From the NCBI RefSeq assembly GCF_023065955.2, contig NW_026622874.1:10894001-10958000 (forward strand): a stretch of 64,000 bases of DNA, written 5' to 3'. This document shows, one piece after another, positions 46,616 through 58,725 of this stretch (the first letter of the stretch is position 1; every line of letters starts with the position of its first letter). Both the position numbers and the translations under genes were made by a program. The notes beneath the pieces are model-generated. The model worked only from the letters and a program-made list of their open reading frames with translations. It did no database searches and was not told where the DNA came from. Source of the stretch: Ursus arctos (lineage: Eukaryota; Chordata; Mammalia; Carnivora; Ursidae).

Positions 46616-46755
46616 ACTGTTTCTTCTTTTTCCACCTTTCCTACCACAACTTTTCTTTCTCAGGCTGCAGTATATCCTGTTTTATGTAAGTAAAGTGGTC
46701 TAATAAGGACGCTATTAGCACAGCTGATAGAAACCCAGCTCAAATCTCCTAATTC
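46616..46755 (+). repeat. 140-bp inverted repeat, right arm
   Basis: Partner of 44828-44967 in opposite orientation, 1.65 kb away. On the plus strand it carries TTTCTTTCTCAG, then a 22-base segment (46664-46685), then GTAAGTAAAG. The same layout is kept in the other arm. Confidence 0.93.
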
Positions 46756-46759
46756 TGAT

Positions 46760-47645
46760 ATAGTGAACAAAATCAAAATTTCCAAAGGGGTAGCAATATT
46801 AACGATGAACAAAATAAAAGTCAGGGGGAAAAATATCATAGGATATTTTAAAAAGTGAAATTAGAATATCACAAATCTATATGCACAGAATATATGACAC
46901 ATCATTTATAAAGAAAAATATCAGAAGTAAAGGAGAGATAAACAGAAACATAGCATTCTCAAATTTTTGCAGACTCAATAAAAATATTAAAAATAGAAGA
47001 TTTTTATACAAATTAAGCGTATTCTAAACATCTCACCAATGTAACTATAATAAATAAAAATTATATGGGCCATTTTATTTGACTAACATATAATAAAATG
47101 AGAAAAATTCCAGAAAACTTAACAACAACAAAATTCGAAATCTTGGGAATTTATAAGTACTCTCCTAAAGAATGATTGGAACAGTGTTGACTAACACAAG
47201 AATATGTGAGTAACAAATCAGAAGAAACCTACCAAATCAAACAATAACTTTAAGGAGTTAGAATATAATGAAGCAGATAATCTTATATACACATCACTAC
47301 AGAAGTACTTGATACCCTCTTTCTGGAAGATAAATTGGGGCTTATCAAAAAATTTAAAATTTTATCATTTGATATAAGAACTGCATCTCTTGAAATTATT
47401 CTAAGGATAAATAAGAGATCCATAAGGATTTACACAGGAAAAAACTAATCACAGAAGTATTAATAATAACATTTTAAAATTTCTAAATAATAAAGCAAGG
47501 AAAAGGTAAAGAGGAGTACATTCCTACAACTATTATTCAGACTTTAAAATTATGTTTTCAAAGATTATTTAATTGTACAGAAGAAAATTCAAAATACAGT
47601 GTTGGGTTAAAAAAGGTGCAATATAAACTTATATAAGTAGGATAA
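46760..47645 (+). mobile_element. ancient LINE-1 (L1ME/L1M type), ORF2 remnants and 3' UTR
   Basis: AAGGAGAGATAAACAGAAACATAGC, TTCTAAGGATAAATAAGAGATCC, AATTATGTTTTCAAAGATTATTTAATTG, and ATATAAACTTATATAAGTAGG match late old-L1 sequence and its 3' end. Very diverged; the limits are approximate. Confidence 0.55.
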
Positions 47646-48830
47646 TTCCTACTTGCTTTATGAAAATAGTATTACCTTAATACCAAAAGCAGACAAAGTA
47701 TAAAAAATATATAACTACATATCAATAACCCTCATGAATATTGTTGTAAAAATCCTGAACAAAATATTAGCAAATTGAATTCAGCAATATACAAAAAGAA
47801 CTACACATCATAACCAAGTGAGGTTTATTTCAGGAATGCAAGCCTGGTTCACTGTCCAAAAAAAAAAAAACTGATCAATGTGATCTGCTACATTAACAGG
47901 CTTAAGGGGAAAAAAAATCACATGATCAAATCAACAGATGCAGAAAAAAAATTTTGAAAAAATTCAACACCTATTTGTGATCAAAACTCTCGGAAAAAAT
48001 AGGAATAGAAGGGAATTTCCTGAACTTCATAAAGAGCATCTACAAAAAAATTAAAGCTAATCTATGCCTAATGGTAAAAGGCAAGATTGCCCATTCCCAT
48101 TGTTCTTATTTTTAATATAGTGTCAGAAGTTCAAGCCAGAACTGAACATAATAATAAAAATAATAATAACAAAGTTATCTGAACAACAAAAAAAGTTCAA
48201 GTCAGTAAATAAAGCAAGAAAAGGCATACAGATCAGAAAGAAAGAGACTAACTGTCCCTACTTGCATTAGACAGATTGTCTATACAGATAATCCAAAAAC
48301 TACAAAAAATATTCTAGAACTGACTTCAGCAAGATTGCAAGATACAAGATAAACATACAAAAGTCAACTGTATATCTACATATTAGCAACAAATATGTGG
48401 ACATTGAAATTGAAACTACAATATCATTTATAGTCACTCAAAAAGAAAAAAAATTACTAGGCATAAATCTAACAAAACATGCACAGGACTTGTTATGAAA
48501 ACTACACAACACTGGATAGAAAACCTAAATAAATGGAGTAATATAGTGTCCATGATTTAGAAGACTTAACACAGTAACGATGTCAATTCTCCTCAAATTG
48601 ATAAATAGATTTAGTGCAATTCCTACCATCTTCCAACTATTCATAACTATTGTACAGCTATAGTAATCAAGACAGTGTAGGACTGGCAGAGCAACAGACA
48701 TATAGATCAATGGAACAGAATCGAAAACCCAGAAATGGATCCACACAAATATGATTTTTGACAAAGACATAAAAGCAATTCAATGGAGAAGAGATAGCCT
48801 TTTCAACAAACCCAGTGACATGACTGTACA
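47646..48830 (+). mobile_element. old LINE-1 fragment (ORF2 reverse-transcriptase region)
   Basis: ATTACCTTAATACCAAAAGCAGAC, AACCCTCATGAATATTG, TTCAGGAATGCAAGCCTGG, CACATGATCAAATCAACAGATGCAG, GATCAATGGAACAGAAT, and TTTTGACAAAGACATAAAAGC follow L1 ORF2 order. Many stops; no 3' UTR. Confidence 0.88.
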
Positions 48831-48934
48831 AGGAAAGTTAGAAAATATAGTCTCTGACAAGATAGTCACTTATCAGAAGCAAGTCTACATGGTGGAAGGG
48901 TAACACAAATTTGGGATAGGACAGTTAGTCTTCT

Positions 48935-49140
48935 TTCTTGTAAGTATTGTATGTGCTATTCACATTATTTCATGTAATCCTCACAACAGCCCTATGAGGC
49001 AAGTACTATTATCTTCATTTTATAGATTTCTATCATCTATATTCAAGGGAAAAACAACATGCCCTAGAATAATAGCTAGTAAGAGACAGAACTGAATTTA
49101 AACCCAGTTCTGCTAGCCCTAGAATCTTGATTACGTCATA
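48935..49140 (-). repeat. MIR SINE relic, antisense
   Basis: CATTATTTCATGTAATCCTCACAACAGCCCTATGAGG, ATTATCTTCATTTTATAGATT, and GAATTTAAACCCAGTTCTGC are a well-kept reverse-strand MIR. Confidence 0.92.
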
Positions 49141-49189
49141 CAATAAAATAATCAAAATATTTAATTGGCTTGTACATATCATTTAATTA

Positions 49190-49735
49190 AATAGTTAATG
49201 TATATTGAAGGAGCTCAGAACATGCCACTCCAAAATACATTGCTCTGGTGTATTGACTATTTTGAGTTAAAGACATTCAAGTGTCTCAGCAAATACAAGA
49301 AAAATACTCTGACCTTCCTTCTCTTAAAAGCAGGAGATGAAATTCTCAGATGAAAAATATCCTCCCCATACCAATAGGAAAGCAACATTTTTATCATTAA
49401 GGATGAGAAGTTGAAGCTGAGAATTCTATACAAATAGACCTTGTGAAAATCATTCTTCTCTTCCTTCGGCCATCCCACATAGCTCAGTCACCTCCACAAT
49501 TGGCAGAACTGCCTCTCTTTGTTCAACCTAATATAAAAGCAAGTAGGTTTTCTCTATTTCTTTAGGTCATCAGTCCTTATGAAGGCTCCGGTGTCATGTA
49601 AAACTTGTATTAAATAAATTTGTATGCTGTCTCCTGTTGATGTATCTTATGCCAATTTAATTCTCATGCTCACCCCCCAAAAAATTCTAAGATGGTAAAG
49701 GTAAAAGTCTGCATCCCCTACAATATGCAAAAATA
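49190..49735 (+). mobile_element. solo LTR-like sequence with poly(A) signal
   Basis: The right part reads ATTAAATAAATTTGTATGCTGTCTCCTG (AATAAA at about 49614) and later GTAAAGGTAAAAG...CCCCTACA, the style of a mammalian ERV LTR R/U5 end. The left part is diverged and its limit uncertain. No internal viral genes are adjacent. The family is not named. Confidence 0.45.
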
Positions 49736-52092
49736 TACATTATTTATATGTACACAACTTATCATTTTTGATCTTCTGAATATATACTATAAAATCAATA
49801 AAAGAAGAATATAAAATATGTATCTAGTAAATTCTGAAACGTTTGCAGGATCATCACCCAGTTTAATGATTATTCAGAGTTCAAGGTTCCCTTCCTTCTC
49901 ACCATTTTGATGCTTATCAAAATTTGAAGGAAAAAGAGAAACAATAATCACTTTACTATTTATTAGTAGTGCTAGAAAACTTTTATAGAGAGAAAATCAT
50001 TAAGAGAAAAGTTGTTAACAAGGCATATGAACAATATTCTTCAAAGGTATGACAAAATTGGTTTCATAGTTAATAATATAGTAGTTTCAATTTGCTATAA
50101 TTCTCTGCATCAAAAAATATGTCCTGTGGAAATAACTTATTCTGATAGTAAGGTCTTTCCTGGAATCTTCATATTCTCCCTTGATATAATAATATTTGTA
50201 CTCTATAGTAACCTATACACCTGGAGGCAAACTTGCAGCCGAGAAACACAACCCTACGCTGCGGGATAACTTGAAAAACACCTTTACCACGAATGTTTAG
50301 CCTACTCCAGGCAATGAGATATAAACAGATGAAAACAAAACGTTATTCATAGAAACAAGAGCCCATGAAAAGGACACTCTGGTGATCAAAACTACATACA
50401 AAACTAAACTTTAAAGAAGCAGCCAGGCTTGTACAAGACAATTCACCCTAGTGTGGATGCTACACTCCACGGTACAGATACCAAATACAGGTGGTGAGAA
50501 ATGAAACTGAAAGATAGAAAAATGTCAACGAAGAAGTCTTGCATTTTACTTGGGTAAGAACTTGTGAAAGAAAAGTTTTAATCCTGACATAGCCGAGAGT
50601 GCATAAACTAAAAAAAAAAAAACTGATACATAAAGAGATGATATTGAATATTAATCACCAGTTTAAATCAAATTGGAGGAACTTGATTTCTTTTACAATT
50701 TAAATCGAGTGAAATAAAATTAAAAAGTATTTTAACCAAAAAAAATAGGGCTAGTTTGCCTTTAAAATGTGATTAGTGTAAAAGCCAAATCAGAGCTAGA
50801 GATTGTAAGAGTTTAGACTAATTTTCAATGCAGAAATACAAAAGAAATCACAAGCATTACTCAATTCAACAGAAGGAACTTAACACTAATCCTAGCAGAC
50901 ATGCATAACAAATATCCTGGGGCATAAAAACCAGGTGGAAAAGCTTTCCGTTTCCTAGACAGCAATATGTGTCTGGGCAATACCACTTCACTAATAATCT
51001 GCCAGTAATTTTTAATCAGAAGAGAAGATATACCTGCAAACTAGTTTGACTGCAAATGTGTTATGACTTTCTGCCTTCTGGTAAGGAAAAATACTGTAAA
51101 ATCTCTTTAAATCAACTGCAGATAAGAGTGTGTTTAAGCAGGACTGTTAAAGCGAGAACTAGTAAGGCTTTTAGGTCTTAAAGGATCTCAAATTATTCCA
51201 TTAGTTGATCATAAAATCTATTCTAGTAGAAAGTAGGCTTAATAAAAAATAGACCTAATTCATCCAATAGCATTTCTGATTCTCCACTTACACCACACAC
51301 CCAGATCTAAAATACACATTTATCCTTACCAATGTCCCAAGAACCATAATCTGTAAATTCCTTATAAGGCAAAAAAAGAATAACCAATGTAGCTTTACAG
51401 ATGTACCCGCAATATGGTAACTCAGTGTATTTAAAATTCATAATGCAATTAAGTGAGTAGAAAATAGTAAAAGCAGGCTCCATACCAACTTAGGAACAAC
51501 AGAGAAGATGCACAGGATCTGAGATTTCCAGGAAAAGACAGTCAAGAACCCCTCCTTGCTGGGAAGACAAGGATACGTTCAGCACAGCAAAAGAAGCCAA
51601 GAACAGCTATTACAATTGAAATAAGATCACAATTTTAAAACAAGGACAGTCCAAGAAAAACAAAAATAGAGTACCGGGTAGATAGACCAGAAACTGAAAA
51701 TTTTGTAATATTAGGCAAATAGGTCATCAGAAGTCCCAGTCAATGCCAGGTTACTACAGAAAACAAGTCAATCACACAGCCACAAAGCAATACTAAGTGT
51801 CTACACCACAGGCTCCTGCCAGCTTCAATATAGGGTGAGAGCCTAATTTTGAAAGAGGCAGTCCCTCTTGTGGAGGGTAGAAAAAGCACAATCCCATTAG
51901 AAGTAGACTTCATGTTTTTAGGAGATTTTCATGAATTATACAAGTGCTATACATGTTACAACTCATCCATGGAAATCTCTTAAACTTCCAGGCAAATAAA
52001 ATGAAAAAGACTGAAAAAGCAACTCAAACCATGGTTGCATTAGCTCCAACATGAACAAAACAAAGTAAATAAATCTTTTCCCTTTCTTTTTT
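49736..52092. other. unassigned intronic sequence
   Basis: About 2.35 kb, AT-rich, mostly unique to my eye. No exon-like segment with paired splice sites and a family match was found. The short frame at 50012-50269 is unsupported. Confidence 0.4.
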
Positions 52093-52274
52093 GTTAAGAT
52101 TTTATTTATTTATTTGAAAGAGAGAGGTAGTGAGAGAGCATGAACAGAGGGAGGGGCAGACTCCCCACTGAGAAGGGAGCCCGAGGCAGGGCTCTGGACC
52201 TAGATCCCAGGACCCTGAGATCATGACCTGAGCCCAAGGCCGACCCTTAATGGACTGAGCCACCCAGGTGCCCC
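52093..52274 (-). mobile_element. Can-SINE (SINEC), antisense
   Basis: AAGATTTTATTTATTTATTTGAAAGAGAG at left, CCCAGGACCCTGAGATCATGACC, and head CTGAGCCACCCAGGTGCCCC at right. Confidence 0.95.
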
Positions 52275-52319
52275 TCAGTTCTTTGTCTTTTTAAAAGACG
52301 TAAAAGACAAAGATTCACG

Positions 52320-52428
52320 GCATGCCTTCCGTCGGTTAAGCACCGGACTCTTGATCTCAGCTCAGATCTTGATCAGGGTTACCTTGGGCTCCACACTGGG
52401 CATGGAGCCTACTTTAAAAAAAATAAAA
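52320..52428 (+). mobile_element. partial Can-SINE, forward, old
   Basis: GTCGGTTAAGCACCGGACTCTTGATCTCAGCTCAGATCTTGATCAGGG, then GGGCATGGAGCCTACTTTAAAAAAAAT. Lacks the first bases of the head. It lies only 45 bp from the antisense SINE, forming an inverted pair. Confidence 0.85.
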
Positions 52429-52784
52429 AATTCCCACAGCTAGTCTTTTGTATAGTTTTTTCAAATGAGTACACTGATCTTTGTTTATTCCAACTACCCA
52501 AAGTCACACTTAAGGAAATCCACAAGTTTAGACACCTACTTCAAGAACATTGTTTCTTCTGATGATTTTAAGGGGTTCTGATTTCCTCAGCTGACAAGAC
52601 CTATATTGTCATTCATAAATAGGCTTAAAAACAGACATAATGCCAACAACATGGGCCACAAATTATATAACTCCTGCCCCTTGTCTGTTGTTGGAAGCAT
52701 ATACGATCTTGACCTGGGTACAAGACTCCATTTTTGTTCGGTTTCCCAGTATAGTCCTTTTGTAGGGGGCAACTCTCCTGTCTA

Positions 52785-52968
52785 GTGGTCCTCAAAATGT
52801 GGTCGCTGTAAAAGCAGTAATAGCATGACCGTGACTTGGGGACTTGACAGAAATGAAGACCCACTTAACTGGACACTCTGGAGATAGAGCCCAGGAGTCT
52901 TTATTTTAACAAGCAAGCCCCCCAGGTGACTAGATGCATACAATATTTGAGAACCAGGACTGTGAACC
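52785..52968 (+). mobile_element. MER5A hAT-Charlie MITE, diverged
   Basis: GTGGTCCTCAAAATGTGGTC, GCCCAGGAGTCTTTATTTTAACAAGC, and TATTTGAGAACCAG ending. The middle is diverged. Confidence 0.82.
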
Positions 52969-52974
52969 AGATCT

Positions 52975-54384
52975 CTGAGGACAGCAGGGCGTCACAAAAA
53001 CCATTCTCCTGACCACAAAAAAGGGTAATGTGACCTGAAAAGCCTACGATTTTAATTTTCAGTCATAATTTTCCTTAATGACACTACTCCAAACCTATAC
53101 AGTCTTAACAAGGAAGTCAGAAAGACATTAAATTCTTAAATTTTGTATCTTTTGTCTTAGTTTTCTTTACCCTCTATCACTCAATTTTTAAGACCATTCT
53201 TCATCAGAAAACATGCAAAATGGAAATAAAAGGGTATAGAGTGAAAAATGTCTCCCTCCCATCCCAGCATTTCAGTACTTCTTCTCAAAGGCAATCACTG
53301 TTAGGAAAAATATTCAATATATATACAAATATACAGACACAATCTTTGTTTTACTGAAATACATACTATTATCATCTATTCTATGCCTCGCTCAATTTCT
53401 ATGTATTTACTGTAAAATATAAAAAGTATGTATTTTGTGGTAAAAATATATAACAGATAAGCTCAATTTCATAAACAATTTTAAAGTGATTATCTATGGT
53501 AACTACCACTAAGGTAAAAAAAAACCAGAATACTCCAGCACCACAGGAAGCCCTCCATATGTGCCTCCCCAATCACTGCCCTTTCGCCCCTCAGCAAATA
53601 CCTGACTGGAATAAGCTTTCCCATGCACTTCTTTATTCTTTATTACATACATATGCATTCTTAGAAAACATAATTAACTTCTGCCTATATCTGAACTTTT
53701 AATGAATAGACTCACATGGCATATATCCTTAAGTCTTGATTATTTTGCTTAATTTCATAATTATGAAATGCATACGTGTTGTTGTGTTTGGCTCTGTTTG
53801 GCAGAGAAGGAAGAACATGCCGCACTGCAAATAGAATCTCTAAATGGTGGGAGTAAGTGATTTTTAAGACAAACCTTTGTCTGTATTTCTAAGTTTTCTA
53901 TAATGTAGATTACTAATTATTAATACAAGAAAAATTCCAATAAAAGCTATTAAGATAAATACCCAGCTAAAGCTTAGCATTACCCACCTCTATATCTCTT
54001 TGGTGTCTATTCCTTAAAGGGAACATTCTGGTAGTTCCAACACTAAAGAACACAGTTCCTAAAGAAAACATTCAACATTATATAGTTATGTATCAATGTA
54101 AGATTGATCTTAGAGTGATGACTCTTCCTCAAGAACTCAAATTGGAGAGATAGATATAGATAGATATAGACATATCTATCTATATAGGGCGCAATATATC
54201 TTCACACCATACTTGTGAAGAATTTGAGGTAGGTGTATTGAATCACATTAACAGCGATCAGATTAAGTGAAATCTATCATTAATACAAGGCCAAACGCTG
54301 TACAATTCACATCGGAAATTTCATCTTCTGACTCAGCCTAATGTTTATTAAGTGAGATATGGTTTCTGCAGCAACTTCTTACTA
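52975..54384. other. unassigned intronic sequence, possible ancient repeat traces
   Basis: CTCCCTCCCATCCCAGCATTTCAGTAC...GGCAATCACTGTTAGG (53255-53305) and CATGGCATATATCCTTAAGTC (about 53715) resemble a common old LINE 3' UTR. I cannot assign a family. Confidence 0.35.
54147..54188. repeat. (GATA)n/(TATC)n simple repeat with inverted symmetry
   Basis: AGATAGATATAGATAGATATAG is followed by ACATATCTATCTATATAG. GATAGATA and TATCTATC can pair. Confidence 0.9.
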
Positions 54385-55071
54385 GACATGTCTCCTGAGG
54401 CAAAGGAAATAAAAGCAAAAACAAACTATTGGGACTTTATAAAATAAAAAGCTTTGGCACAGCAAAGGAAATGGTCAACGAAACTAAAAGGCAACCTACA
54501 GAATGGGAGAAGATATTTGCAAATGGCATATATGATAAAGGGTTATTATCCAAAATACATAAAGAACTTATCAAATTCAATACCCAAAAAACAATCCAGT
54601 TAAAAAATGGACAGATGACATGAATAGACATTTTTCCAAAGAAGACACAGATGGCTAACGGATAAATGAAAAGATGCTCAACATCACTCATCATTAGGGA
54701 AATGCAAATCGAAACTACAATGTTACCTCAAACCTGTCAGAATGGCTAAAATTAACAACATAGGAAACAACACGGTGTTGGCAAAGATGCGGAGAAAGGA
54801 AAACCCTCTTAAACTGCTGGTGAGAAAGCAAACTGGTGCAGCCACTGTGGTAAACAATATGGAGGTTCCTCAAAAAGTTAAAAATAGAACTACCCTATGT
54901 CCCAGCAATTGCACTACTAGGTATTTACCCAAAAGATACAAAAATACTGATTCAAGGGGATACATGCACCCCAATGTTTATAGGAACATTATCAACAACA
55001 GCCAAATTATGGAAAGGGCCCAAATGTCCACTGACTCATGAATGGATAAAGAAGATGTGGCATATATGTAT

Positions 55072-55114
<43 letters not shown>

Positions 55115-55490
55115 GGAATATTACTCAGCCATCCAAAAGAAAGAAATCTTGCCACTTGCAACCATGTGCATGGAGCTAGAGAGTATTATGCTAAGCAAAA
55201 TAAGTCAGTCAGAGAAAGACAAATACCATATGTGGAATTTAAGAAACAAAACAAATGAACATGGGGCGGGGAAAGAGAGGCAAGCCGAGAGACAGACTCT
55301 TACCTATAGAGAACTGATGGTTACTGGAGCAAGGTGGGCAGGGACATGGCTTAAATAGTTGATGGGGATTAAAGAGGACACTTGTTGTGATGAGCACTGG
55401 ATGCCACATGTAAGTGATGAATCATTAGATTCTATACCTAAAACCGTATTACACTGCATGTCAAACAACTAGAATTTAAACAAAAACTTT
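54385..55490 (+). mobile_element. old LINE-1 fragment (ORF2 C-terminus and 3' UTR)
   Basis: Starts ACATGTCTCCTGAGGCAAAGG. Contains [25 protein letters not shown] ORF2 wording, later EWIKKMWHI, and the 3' UTR TGTGATGAGCACTGGATGCC, ending A-rich. Frames are broken. It carries a (TG)n run. Confidence 0.92.
55075..55110 (+). repeat. (TG)n microsatellite
   Basis: About 17 TG units in the old L1 where the parent reads GTATACAATGG-like. The parallel expansion at 18969-19062 arose at the same place in another L1. Confidence 0.96.
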
Positions 55491-57592
55491 GAGGAGAAAA
55501 AAGAGAAAGATCTGGCTTAAAGTTTTCCTAACCTCAAATCCAAGATATTCTAAAGAGTAAGAAAAACAGAATAGAGTCTGCAGCATAAATCTACCTAAAA
55601 GACTGATTCCCAAAACACCAGAAACATGTGAGTTCTCTCCAATTTGCTGAAATGCAAATCATTGAGGTTATCCTAAAGAGACACTGCAAACCATCCCTTT
55701 GGTAACTAGGCCATTAGGTAACAACCACCATGAAAATAGCTCTGGAGAAGTAACTAGGATTAGTAACCCCCTCCCCATTTTTCAGACACACAAGCCACCA
55801 TTTGTAACACAGGAGTGTAGTAGATCCAAGCTGGTGATAGGTTATGAATGAACTAACTGCCAAAGTGAGAGCCTTGAACCACAGGTTTTCTACGGTAAGA
55901 AGATGTGTGAATATGTAGAAAGGCGGAGTACCGTTTATTAATAATCCCCACAAAAAGCAGTTACAGCAATCATGTGCTTTCAGCACTTTTCATCAGTGTC
56001 AACTCCTCCCATCTCCTAACATGTCATTTGGAAACCCAAGCTGTTTGAAGACCTTTCTATAAGTTTCCATCTTTTCTTTAGGTGTGCGCCTTTTTTCTTC
56101 CTCATAAGAATCAATTATAATTATGTTGTCAGAACCTCAGCATTTATAATCTGCCATATAACTTGAATCATCTTTAAAGTCTTACAACATGAGTTCATGC
56201 TATCTTGGCTTTCATTTTCAAGACATTTCCTGATAATGTAACATCATGTGCCCTGACTCCCTGGACCCCACAACTCCACAGGGATAGTCCAGCTCCTGGG
56301 TTGGAGGAAGGAAGCAGCCCAAAGAGCAGGACCATAACCTGGGCAGAAGACACTCCCGTCTACCTTCGGTCACTGTGCAGTTACACAGCATTTCTACAGA
56401 GGATGAGGTTAGGAACCAGTACCAGGGGTTCCTCCAAGGCAGAGGAATGCAAACACACTATCTTTGCTATAAACTCTTTGATATGTTTTCCTTGAGTCTA
56501 GATCATGTCTAGCTATGTTTAGTATTAGTTATCTTGAGTTCTTAAGTTACACGGTCCTCAAACACATGCATGAAAAATAAGCAAAGGGAGTGGTACTTTG
56601 TCATCATCATTCTGCATAAGAGCCCGCCTTGATCCTGTTCCTCCTAAAAGTCTCTGGATATACTTAGAACCCAGTAGGCCAACAGATCAATATTTCAAAG
56701 GAATACATGCCAAGTTGATTCAATAATATCATTCCCTGCAGAATGATTTCTGAATGCATAAAAAAGTGAAAAAAAAAAGGAATGGGAAAATGAAGTTTCC
56801 AATTTATTTCCAAATGAAACAATCCTCCCAATAAACATCATCCCTTAAGTCATCAACATACAGTGCAGGCCCTAGTGACTCACAAGTACAAGTACCCCAA
56901 ATGTATAATAAAATATGATTTGAAAGTTTTTTTATATATTTTTTAAATTTTCTTTTAAAAATATTTATCAAAACATAAACCTAGATATTACTCAAAACAC
57001 AAAAAATAGAATATAAATGAAATTTAAATAATATTCTTACAAATGATGTTAATTGGGTGTATAGAATTTATACTTCTGAAGTTATGGAAGCTTAAAACTG
57101 CACTGTGACTTTCAAGACACCTATTTTAGAAGTAATTTTCCTTATCGTTAGACTTGCTCTAATGCTCTTTCTTTCAGTGAAGCTAGGTTTCATTCTAATC
57201 TCATTAGTGAGAAATGTCAGTTTAAGGATTGCCTAGCGATAGATCAAACTTTTCTGTTACTCTTATTTAAAAATTGCTGCAAAGAAGTAAAAGAGTATTA
57301 GAGAAGCTACTTTGGTAGAGCGGAGTGTCCTGGACATCCAAATCTTCCATCACTCCAAGAAATTCTCACCAACCTAAAATCAAGCTCAGGGGCCTACCTC
57401 TGAGCTATAGCAATAACTGAAAACCAAGAGGTGACTCTTCTCCAGCCATCCCTAACCATGGCTGTAATTAGCCTGCCATAGAGAATGAACTAAGAATCTT
57501 CCATTGGGTATAACATTTCATATGGCTAGCCTCTGAGAGACGCCAATCACCACAGGAAATGCAGCGTTCCCTGACCTCAAAACTTCTGATAA
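55491..57592. other. unassigned intronic sequence
   Basis: About 2.1 kb with no recognised repeat or exon. A GC-richer patch at 56240-56460 gives a 96-codon frame (56205-56495) but no splice sites or family likeness. Confidence 0.4.
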
Positions 57593-57905
57593 ATCGTTCT
57601 CAAACTGAGTGCTCATCAAGACAACTTGGCGAGGTTTTTTTTTTAGTTGGATTATAATATATATTTTTATTATGTTCACTTAGCCACTGTAGAATGTACA
57701 TCATTAGTTTCTGATGTAGTGTTCAATGACTCATTAGTTACGTATAACACCCAGTGCTCATCACAACACGTGGTGAGATTTTTTTTTTTTAAATGCGTAT
57801 TTTTGGTCTCTGGTCCAAACTTACTGAAGTTAGGGCCCAGGAAGGTGCATTTTAAACAGTCTGCCCAAGTGGTTCTAGTGCACACTGAAGTTTGAGAAGC
57901 ACTGC
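57593..57905 (+). mobile_element. MER5/MER20-like hAT MITE, split by an L1 fragment
   Basis: ATCGTTCTCAAACTGAGTGCTCATCAAGAC at left and GGCCCAGGAAGGTGCATTTTAAACAG...TGCACACTGAAGTTTGAGAAGCACTGCC at right are two ends of one hAT-Charlie MITE. The middle is an antisense L1 3' end. Confidence 0.75.
57643..57773 (-). mobile_element. LINE-1 3'-end fragment, antisense, inside the MITE
   Basis: TTATTATGTTCACTTAGCCACTGTAGAATGTACATC, GTGTTCAATGACTCATTAG, and GTATAACACCCAGTGCTCATCACAACACG are the complement of the L1 3' UTR. Similar flanks GCGAGGTTTTTTTTT and GTGAGATTTTTTTTT suggest a target-site duplication. Confidence 0.88.
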
Positions 57906-57954
57906 CTCCCACACCACCACTGATTCAGGTTTGAATTTCACATCCCAACCAGGT

Positions 57955-58440
57955 TAAGGTCCGATGCCACTTGAAGGAGACAACCACATTGGTGGTCCCC
58001 AGTAAGCCATAATTCCTGGTATTCATGCCCTGTATAATCCCCTCTCACACTGGACTCTGGACTTGGCCATGTGACTTGCTTTAGTCATTAAGACATTAAA
58101 ACATGATGCAAGCAGACACTAGACAAGCACTTACGCATTGAGAACTGTCTTGAAATGCTCTTCTTGGAAGCCAGCAATCATGTCACAAAGAAGCCCAGGA
58201 TGGACTACTGAGTGATTAGATGCCACGTGGAAAGTTTCTGGAGGATGAGAAGAAACCTTGTATATTCTAGCTGCGGCACAACTCCCAAGCTGAAGAAGCC
58301 AGGCAAGCGACCCCAGGTATACCATGGAAGAATCACCAGCTGAGCCCAGGTAATCCACAGAATTATGAGAAACAATAAATCATTTTTAAGGAACTAAGTT
58401 TTGGGACGGTTTGTTATAAAGCAATAGATAACTGAAACTG
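57955..58440 (+). mobile_element. MLT1-type LTR (ERVL-MaLR)
   Basis: GTGGTCCCCAGTAAGCCATAATTCCTGG, CATGCCCTGTATAATCCCCTC, GACTTGGCCATGTGACTTGC, then GAAACAATAAATCATTTTTAAGG, CTAAGTTTTGGGACGG, and AGCAATAGATAACTGAAACTG give the whole MLT1 layout. The polyadenylation-like AATAAA is at about 58374. No internal retroviral genes are present. Diverged. Confidence 0.85.
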
Positions 58441-58524
58441 ATTGATAATTACTGATTGAGGATTTTAAAATATGTATCATGTGATATAATCTCTAAAACT
58501 GCTATTAATACCTAATTATTTTGA

Positions 58525-58725
58525 ACACTTACTATGAAAACTGCTCTAAATGCATAACATGAATTAGTGTATTTATGGAGTAGGTACTGTCACCTCCATT
58601 TTGCAGATTAAAAGAAATAAGGCTTTAGGCATTCAATAAATGTTTCCAAGGTCACACAATTAGTAAGTGGCAAGCCACAGAACTATGAGGCATTTCAAAC
58701 ACTGTACACTAAATTAACCTTGCCA
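58525..58725 (-). repeat. MIR SINE relic, antisense
   Basis: ACACTTACTATGAAAACTGC, TGTCACCTCCATTTTGCAGATTAAAAG, and CCAAGGTCACACAATTAGTAAGTGGC follow reverse MIR order. Confidence 0.88.
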
